Shown: in pieces, positions 56,130-64,000 of the stretch | Position numbering within the stretch: position 1 is the first letter of the stretch | How the letters are laid out: the number at the start of each line of letters is the position of its first letter | From: Cryptomeria japonica | Lineage: Eukaryota; Streptophyta; Pinopsida; Cupressales; Cupressaceae | Direction of reading: 5' to 3' | NCBI RefSeq assembly: GCF_030272615.1 | Contig: NC_081415.1 | Location: forward strand, 268,819,425-268,883,424 | DNA length: 64,000 nt | The notes under the pieces: model-generated | Seen by the model: the letters and a program-made list of their open reading frames with translations, nothing else | Told to the model about the DNA's origin: nothing | Databases searched by the model: none | Position numbers and translations under genes: made by a program

Positions 56130-56292
56130 TATTTCATTTGGCTGCATATGAAACTTACTCCATTTTCACCACTTTGCTTCTCCATCCTCTACACATCCAT
56201 GAAACCACATTTTCTTTGAGACATTTTGCAAAAGGTTCACATGCCATTGCCTATGATTTCACACCTTACATTTATGTCTTGCAGAGCATTTT
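56130..56292 (-). pseudogene. PPR relic, right patch, outer part
   Basis: The minus strand gives MACEPFAKMSQR and, after a one-base slip, NVVSW. This is the PPR A-C-x-L-F-D-K-M-x-x-R-N-V-V-S-W block. It is interrupted by the gag-PR element at 56,293 and resumes at 61,161. Confidence 0.7.
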
Positions 56293-57555
56293 TGATCCAA
56301 GTGGATCTAGAAAAACCTAAACAATTTGCAGTCTCAAAATCTCACAAAAATGGCATCATTGTGTAGGGCTCACTGACACGGTTCTAACACAACTTGAATG
56401 GGATCAAGAGGAGTCTGTATGTAGAAGTTATGACCAGTCAAAGTTTTGGTCAAAATGATAATGTGGCGTCACCAAAATGTGACACTTGGTAGGACACGTG
56501 GCATATGACATGGCAAGAGTAGTGAGTTGGCACAAATATGGATTAAACCATAATTATTAAAAGAAAAAAAAATATATGGTTTAAAATAAATAAATTAAGG
56601 AGGATTTGGTGGGATTTAATCCCTTAACCCATGCCTTAAAATCCTCTTGCCTTACCACTCTTTATGATAAAAGGAAAATCCCTCCGTTTACATAAATCTT
56701 TAAATAAGATTTAATTCTCCTAAACATAAAGTTTTATAGGCCCATTTTATTAGGAGAATATTAGAGGCTATTTAAATGGATTTTGAAAGATTTCAAAAGA
56801 TTTTAAAATCTCCTTCCCCTATTATTAAGGGGATAAAAAAAACCTTATTTAGTACAAAAATAAATTCTCAAATGTAAAAGCACGAATAACCTCCATAAAG
56901 GGCTTAATAACATATTGTTTTAAAACAAATTGGGAGGTTAATGTTAAACAAGATTTATTATATTTGTTAAGAGGATATTTTTCAACATTTTATATGTAAA
57001 AATGGAGAGATAAGGTGATTTTGCAAAATCAATTGGTTTTATACCAATTTGAGCAATTTTCTTGTATAAAAAGGGGGTAGTGTAGGATGGAAGATGGATT
57101 GAAGTGGTGATAACTTGGGAGAATTTTCATGCTTTTGAAAGTGGATAATTGCTAAGAGATTGCAAGGTGTTACTATGCACCAAGAATTATAAAAAAAAGT
57201 GAGAGAGATTGTGAGATGTTTGATGCAGATTTTGCCAAAGCTTGAATATTGTAACAAGGTGTTTTGCTTGACGATATTAATAAAGCGGTCCTACATTGAG
57301 AAGCAGACCCAAAGATGTAGCTCATATTGAGTGAACTCCATTATCAAGCTCGTGATCTCTCTTATATCTTCTAATTTTCTTTTATTCGTTTCATTTTCAA
57401 TTTCTTCTTTAAGTTATTATTTAACATTATTAAATTGTGCAAAGGATTAAGTGAAATTAGCTTTTGTAATTTCAACGGTTAAAAACATAACCATGATCAG
57501 GAAAAATCTGTAATTTAAATTAAGCACAATTTTATTTAGCCTTAATTACAGATCA
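56293..57555 (+). repeat. 5' LTR of the gag-PR element
   Basis: 1,263 bp, highly similar to 59,825-61,160. Contains TATAAAAA at 57,065-57,072 about 490 bp before its end. Ends CAGATCA. Confidence 0.93.
57065..57072 (+). promoter_or_regulatory. TATA box of the gag-PR element LTR
   Basis: TATAAAAA followed by a G-run; conserved at 60,675 in the 3' LTR. Confidence 0.6.
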
Positions 57556-57557
57556 AG

Positions 57558-57569
57558 TTGTATCAAAGC
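57558..57569 (+). other. Primer-binding site of the gag-PR element
   Basis: TTGTATCAAAGC, two bases after the LTR. It resembles TGGTATCAGAGC (initiator-Met tRNA) with two changes. Confidence 0.7.
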
Positions 57570-57691
57570 AGTTTAATAGAAAAAATTGCAAGTGGTGGAT
57601 GTTAACCAGGTTGAAATTAAAGCAAGTAGAAAGTGCGCTTGAAGAGTTTAATCCAGAGATCGGATCGAGGTGAGTTACTCAAAGATCAACC

Positions 57692-58625
57692 ATGGCACAA
57701 TCGGAGGAAGGAAAATGTGTTAATCCTGAACTCTTTGAGAATGAAGAAAAATTTTGTAAAGCATTCCTAGGCATGAAGATCATGGTGGAAGATTTGTACA
57801 AGGATAGGTAGAAGAAAAAGGAAAGAAAAGACAAAAAGAAGAAGGAAGGTGAATCCCCTTCGAAATATGACAAAGGCAAAGGAGTAGGAGGTGGTAGTGA
57901 CCCTCTTGAACCTCCATCCCCATCTTCTTCATCTTCTTCTTCTTCATCTTCTTCATCTTCTTCATCTTCTTCTTCTACTTCTTCCCCCAAGAAAAAACAA
58001 CTTGTACAGTCCAAGTCTAATTCACCTTTGTTAAAGCTTGATTTAAATTTGAATTGTCAACCTATAATGGAGAAGTGGATGTAGAGAAACTTGATAATTG
58101 GATAAACAAGTTGAAGTTTATTACAGGATTCAGAAGTTTACTGATGATGCTTCAAAGATCCAGTTAGCCATTCTTCACCTGGGAGGCACAGCCTTAATCT
58201 AGTGGGAGAGAAGAACTCAGGAAGATCTTAGCCAATATGGTAAAATAATTTCTTCTTGGTTTGAGTTTACACCTGCACTTAAGAAACAATTTTATCCATT
58301 AGGTCACATGCAAAAAGCAGTAATGAATTGGCAAACATTAAGGCAAGAGAAAGGACAAAGTGTGTAGGAATATACACAGGAGTTTAGGAAAAGAGCTTTA
58401 ATTTTGGGCATTCCTTTATACACGCAAGAAACTTTGTTAAAGAGTATAGGTGGATTGCATGAAAATTTGAAACATACAATACTTATGTTTAATCCAACTA
58501 ACCTTGATGAAGTTAGTGTGCAAGCTATCCATTTGGAAACAAGCTCAAGGAATAGCCATGATAGTCTTTTCGTGGAATCCAGTAAACACAAAGGGAGCAA
58601 GAAAGGGAAGGAGAAAATGCAGTGA
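57692..58625 (+). pseudogene. gag: Gag of the gag-PR element, broken
   Basis: ATG at 57,692 (MAQSEEGKCVNPELFENEEKF), then a basic KKKERKDKKKKEG stretch and a poly-Ser run encoded by a TTC/TCT microsatellite (57,920-57,985). After frame changes the retrotransposon Gag core follows: DVEKLDNWI near 58,080, a W-R-R-Q-x-D-L-like part near 58,205, FEFTPALKKQFYPLGHMQKA near 58,265, QTLRQEKGQSV near 58,335, and an open end from 58,404 (LLKSIGGLHENLKHTILMFNP). A stop at about 57,809 and others break it. Gag would form or join particles. Confidence 0.82.
57920..57985 (+). repeat. (TTC/TCT)n microsatellite coding poly-Ser
   Basis: About 65 bp of TCTTCATCTTCT-type trinucleotide repeat in the Gag frame; read on the minus strand it gives a spurious acidic Glu/Asp frame. 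Confidence 0.9.
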
Positions 58626-58634
58626 ATAGTTTAT

Positions 58635-59441
58635 GTGAAGAAAGAGGAGGAGAAGCCTTATTTCTCACACTACAAAAGGGAAGGGCACGAAGATGCAAAA
58701 TGTTGGAAATTGCATCCTGATCAGAAACCCAAGTGGTTCAAGAATCAAAAGGGTAAACAAAAGACCACAGCTATCGTGCAAGACCTTGGTTCAGAATCTA
58801 GTGACGAATCCAAGATAACAGTTGTGAGTATAAAAGGTATTGTTTCTATTGCTAATACCAGTTCCCATACTTCTTCTATAAAGTGTAATGAGGTCTCTGT
58901 TGAGAGTAAAAGGAATGAATTGTTTCACATAAGGGCTATTGCAAAACAAAGTAAAATTGATACACTCATAGATAGTGGATCACAAGTGAACTTAATCTCT
59001 AAACAAGTTGTTAAGCAATTGGGATTAAAAACAACACCTCATTCTAAACCATATCCATTGGGTTGGGTGCATGATAATGCTCGGTTACATGTATCAAGGC
59101 AATGTAAACTCCGATTTGCAATCACATCCAAGTTTGTGGATGAGGTAGAGTTAGATGTAGTTATGCTTGACATCTGTGGGATGGTTCTAGAAAGTCCTTA
59201 TTTGTATGACAAAAAAGCCATTTTCTACAGGGAACATAATAAGTATCATTTGTTTAAAGATGGACTTGAATTCAATGTAAAAGCTCATCACACGAAACCT
59301 GACAAGTCTCTTGAAAAAACTAGACATTTGAAAATGATTGTAAATGCAAGCAATGCTTTTACCCTTATGTCTGTGATAGCTAGTGATACCAAGCATGGAA
59401 ATTTGAAACATGATATGGTGTCACAAACAACACAAGTATAA
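58635..59441 (+). pseudogene. Zinc-knuckle remnant and aspartic protease of the gag-PR element
   Basis: A 268-codon open frame. Residues 9-28 hold a degraded knuckle (FSHYKREGHEDAKCWKLHPD): the first two Cys are Phe and Tyr, while His and the last Cys remain. At about residue 112 is TLIDSGSQVNLISKQVV, the D-S-G site of a retropepsin-like protease, followed by the LDICGMVLESPYLY segment. It is the only long intact frame of the element. After the stop there is no RT; the next 380 bp lead to the purine tract. Confidence 0.85.
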
Positions 59442-59810
59442 GGATTAGTTGCAAGAAGAGTTAGGCCTTCTGCCAGAGATGGTAACCGAGGGTTTGAATG
59501 TTTCATCTTCTAATAATTCTCTTGTTTAGGAGATTCAGAATGCTGATACTATTTCCTTTACATCAGTTTATTCAGTACTAGTGCTTGTTATTCTGCTAGT
59601 TATGTATATGTGGATGATGAATGTGACAATGAATATCGATGAACATGTAGTTGATTGTATCAACAAAGCTATCTGATATTTCTTTGTGTTTGTGATGGGT
59701 TAGATGTTCAAGCTTTTAGCAGGAAGGATGGATGATACTGGGTAAGTGGGGAGACATTTCCCTAGCTCAAATTATACATAAAATAGACCTTTTGGAGGTC
59801 CAAAAGCTTC

Positions 59811-59824
59811 TCAATGGGGAGGAA
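59811..59824 (+). other. Polypurine tract of the gag-PR element
   Basis: AATGGGGAGGAA just before the TGATCC start of the 3' LTR. Confidence 0.85.
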
Positions 59825-61160
<1,336 letters not shown>

Positions 61161-61700
61161 ATTTCCATCTATTATATTTGAAGAAATATCTTTTTATGTT
61201 ATAATGGAAGTCCACACCATTCTTCAAAGCTCCCATACCTACACGAACAAAGAGGGTATTGTTCAAGATGTGGAGAAGAGATTCATACTCGCCATCTATA
61301 TTTGCCTTAGAATTTCTTTAGGTTTTTTTCTAAATCTATTTTGTGCATCCTTTGCATTCAACACATCTCAGTGATCATATTTCCTAGGGGCATTATGGCA
61401 AACGGTTTATACTTCCACATTTTGCATTCATTTCGATGTTGAGGAACTTGGCTTTTAAACCTACCAAAAGCACTTGCCTGAAGTTTCTAAAGCCTTTTCC
61501 ACACTTTGATCTAAGGCTCCCACATTTTTCTTTTATGATGATTGCAAAAGCTATAACTTCCACAGTTTGCATATTGTATCTGTCTGGGCATACTATGGTG
61601 TTTGACACAAATCCTCTATCATTCATGCTTTGATAGATGTCTATAACCTACTTTAAAACCTTTGACACATCAGCACAGGCATGGGGTTTAGCTAAGATGG
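61161..61700 (-). pseudogene. PPR relic, right patch, middle part
   Basis: Minus-strand motifs: NFRQVLLVGLKAK near 61,460 (the F.QM...G..P helix end) and EMNAKCGSINRLP near 61,395-61,430 (MYAKCGSI). Another YAKCGS-like remnant is near 61,560. Many stops. It follows the gag-PR element and precedes repeat D copy 2. Confidence 0.72.
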
Positions 61701-61756
61701 TCGTGGTATTCAGATGTGATCTTTAAAACTTCTATGTATTCTTCAATCAATGTAAC

Positions 61757-62545
61757 TATTTGCAAAAAGGGCCAAAACTAGCTTGGAGGGTCTAGAAAAC
61801 ATCCTCAATAATTGCTCAAATGGCCAAGTGAGACCATGACACCTGACAAGAATGTAGTCTTATATATTGTGAACCATAATGAAAAGTGGATTCACTTGAT
61901 ACTTCCTAGAGTGCAATATTTTAGTCGCCAAAGATGACAACTTAGTTTTTTTTGCACTATTATTTACCAAAACCCCTTCCAAATCCTGTTTCAAATTCAT
62001 TTTGAAAAAATAACTAATGGCATCATGAGGGTCTAGAAACTTGTGTACAAGCTCATTTAACTACAAATAATCATATAAAAATAAGAGCTAGTTGAAATAA
62101 TCATCTAGATGTAAGATATAAACGCTCAAAGTGAGCTCTACTGAAACACTTTTCACTGTGCAATCTGCAAAATAAGAAAAATTGCAAAAGATTTGGGCTT
62201 GGAAAATATGTCAAACGAGGTCATGGGAATTTTAGATCACATAAAGGGGCTCACAAAATTGCAAGGAACATAGGGGAACAAGTGATTTGTCATGAAAATC
62301 AATGGGGTGCAAAATGCAAGCCTCTAAATTAGGCTACTCAAGCTTTTCTGAAAATGTGCACATAGTGAACCCTTGTTGACCCCTCAAATCAAGTGCTTCA
62401 AAAATGCATCCAATCTGATCATAGGAAGCTGAAACTTGATTGATATGCTTACAAATAAGTGCTAAACACATTCCTTGAGCCATTTTCCTTACTATTCAAC
62501 AGGCTCCAACTTCTATCTCTCCAAAGTAAGCAACTCATAAAAGCT
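61757..62545 (+). repeat. Dispersed repeat D, copy 2
   Basis: Matches 42,190-43,150. The CTCCAAAGTGAGCT-like block recurs at 62,124, 62,322 and 62,519, steps of 198 and 197 bp, exactly as in copy 1. It is flanked on both sides by PPR relics. Confidence 0.78.
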
Positions 62546-62629
62546 TTTTAGGGGTATTTTTAGTGTTGCAACTGATTTTTCATCCTAAGCACTTGAAATT
62601 TCTCTCAAATTGGAAGGTGCCAACAGTCC

Positions 62630-63010
62630 ACAAGGATACATCTCTTTGAGTCATTCTGTCAAAGTTCACATGTCTTATCTATGCTTCCACATTTTGATGC
62701 ATTTCTACCAAGGCAATTATAATAAAATATTTGACAAAAATCCACCTTTGTTTATGCTTTGATGGATGTCCATAACATGTTCTAAAGGTTCCATTTTCGA
62801 ATAGGCAGAGAAGATGCAAAAGTTGCAGAAGTTGGCTTTACACCTGCCAATTGTATTTGCTTGAAAGTTTGTAATGGCTTTTTTTAAAATTCATTTTGTG
62901 CATATCTTGCAATCATGGTATTTCAAGAGACCACGTTTTTGTGATGCATTTTGTCAAATAGTTCACGTGCCTTGTTGATTCCAAATTTTGGATACGTATC
63001 TACCTGTTGG
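62630..63010 (-). pseudogene. PPR relic, right patch, inner part
   Basis: The minus strand reads INKARELFDKMHHKNVVS near 62,915-62,970, an almost perfect PPR block. CGSIDKTCEL lies near 62,650-62,680. Between them is a KP..-like turn near 62,840. Stops and slips break the frame. Confidence 0.82.
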
Positions 63011-63290
63011 ATATTGGCAGGTCATGCATTAGAAAATGGCTAGATTAAACTCTTGCAAGGTAGAAATACTTCAAAATCTTTTTATTTTCCATTTTTCTTG
63101 CAATACTACAATTTGTCAATTTGTTTCACCATTTTTTTAAGAGACTGCAAGAACATTTTCATGTGAGGACACACGTGTATAATTTTTTGTGTACAATGTC
63201 CACTATTCTTTAAGAAGACTAAACTAAGATACATCAAACTTCACTCTTTGCGATTAATAGTTGTAACTTGTACAGTTCAACAAATAACTC
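63011..63290. other. Intergenic, no gene seen
   Basis: AT-rich DNA between the PPR relic and the LINE ORF1-like frame. It may include degraded LINE upstream sequence. Confidence 0.5.
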
Positions 63291-64000
63291 TCTGTTTTTG
63301 TTGCTCATGGTATTATTTGTAGATTTAGAGGTTTTTGGCCCATCCTTCTAGAACTTCATGCATGGATATCCAAGCACTGGGAGCCCATCTTGTCTGGTAC
63401 AGTTCATATCATCCCTTTGGCTAAGGGGTTTTTCATAGCAAAATTTGAGAATGTTGAAGACAGAAACTGTATTTTGTGTGATCATTTCTTCAACTGGGAT
63501 GATTGTTTTGTGTTAATGGTTAAGCCTTGGCACAAATATTTCAATCCCTCTTCTGAAACTTTCAACAAGATGCCTATTTGGGTTAAGATCCCTAACCTCC
63601 CACTTCATCTTTGGGTGGATTCTCTTCTAGAGGAAGTGGGTGAGGCTCTTGGGGACTTTTTGATGTTCGATGCTAATTCTTTTAATATTCGACATTCCAC
63701 CTATGCTCACATTTTGGTGGACATTGATGTGTCTAAGGGTTTGCCTGCAGAGATTAAGCTTATGTATTCTAAGAGCCATTGGATTCAGTCTTTGGACTAT
63801 GAAGGGATTCCCTTCATGTGCAAAAAGTTCTTTAAAACAGGTCATGTTGCTACTAAATATGATCTTGGTGTTACTAAGAAATGTTCTGTGTCTTGGTGGA
63901 ATGGTGCTTCAGCTCAAAATTATTATGTTGTGAAGAATTCTTCACAGCCTAGTTTCTCCCAGGTGGTTGCTCAAGATTGCCCAGCTGCTACTACGGCTCC
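63291..64000 (+). CDS. LINE ORF1-like protein (DUF4283), partial at the right edge
   Basis: An unbroken frame of about 236 codons follows a stop near 63,288 and runs off the window. It has no ATG before the domain, so it is either 5'-truncated or begins upstream out of frame. The DUF4283 domain is complete: CRFRGFWPILLELHAWISK, AKGFFIAKFENVEDRN, LMVKPWHKYFNP and WVKIPNLPLHLW. A knuckle follows near 63,805-63,850: FMCKKFFKTGHVATKYD, in which two Cys are lost (Phe, Tyr). It is related to the ORF1 at 27,270-27,620. Lack of stops suggests a younger copy than the other LINE. Confidence 0.8.

Noticed and set aside
57679-58014. Minus-strand acidic Glu/Asp-rich open frame
   Set aside because: It is the reverse reading of the TTC/TCT poly-Ser microsatellite in the Gag of the gag-PR element.
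59540-59660. YVYVDDE and a short hydrophobic run after the protease of the gag-PR element (possible RT active site or Env-like segment)
   Set aside because: They are in different short frames, without any flanking RT motif or a signal peptide; too little sequence to support either.

Overview
The window looks like a stretch of a very large, repeat-rich plant nuclear genome, most probably a gymnosperm (inference). It is AT-rich and holds no intact host gene. It carries decayed Ty3/gypsy, Ty1/copia and L1-type elements, a MITE pair, a SINE, and relics of PPR and PP2C genes. Almost every coding region is broken by stops and frameshifts. There are no bacterial-type operons, rRNA genes or CRISPR arrays.

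Layout. 1-1,880: possible LTR fragment with a GC-rich triple hairpin, then a dispersed repeat. 1,880-2,760: minus-strand PPR relic, cut at a CTAGT target site by a 23.2-kb Tat-type Ty3/gypsy element (2,766-25,955). That element has a SINE in its 5' LTR, a 3-kb leader with 21-bp repeat arrays, gag, PR, a G-patch-like segment, RT, two RNase H domains, INT and a repeat-rich 3' UTR. A copia element (Copia-1, 9,815-17,561) is nested in its protease gene. The PPR relic resumes at 25,961 and is followed by a PIF/Harbinger-like MITE (26,216-26,652). From about 27,270 to 42,186 lies an L1-type LINE with ORF1, endonuclease/RT/RNase H and a further coding-like region before its 3' end. A second copia (Copia-2, 27,621-34,937) is inserted in the zinc-knuckle part of ORF1. 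42,190-43,150 is a dispersed repeat with an internal ~197-bp period, and 43,390-43,730 an unrecognised minus-strand reading frame. 48,127-48,995 holds the C-terminal half of a PP2C phosphatase gene with introns still present. A second, inverted MITE copy sits at 50,192-50,640. 52,500-54,180 is a minus-strand gypsy gag relic with its primer site. 56,293-61,160 is a non-autonomous LTR element carrying only gag and protease, inserted in a second PPR relic (56,130-63,010) that also holds a second copy of the ~197-bp repeat. The right edge (63,291-64,000) runs through an uninterrupted LINE ORF1-like frame.

Relative history (inference from nesting): the PPR relics are the oldest substrate. The Tat element and the gag-PR element landed in them, the SINE and Copia-1 landed in the Tat element, and Copia-2 landed in the LINE. 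The most unusual signals are DNA-level repeats that element names do not explain. These are a 21-bp periodic array in the Tat leader, a different recurrent hexamer in each copia (ACCGAG in one, ACCGGT in the other) spread over LTRs and coding sequence in several reading phases, and the 197-bp period in the dispersed repeat. All domain calls were made by reading translations by eye; no database search was run.
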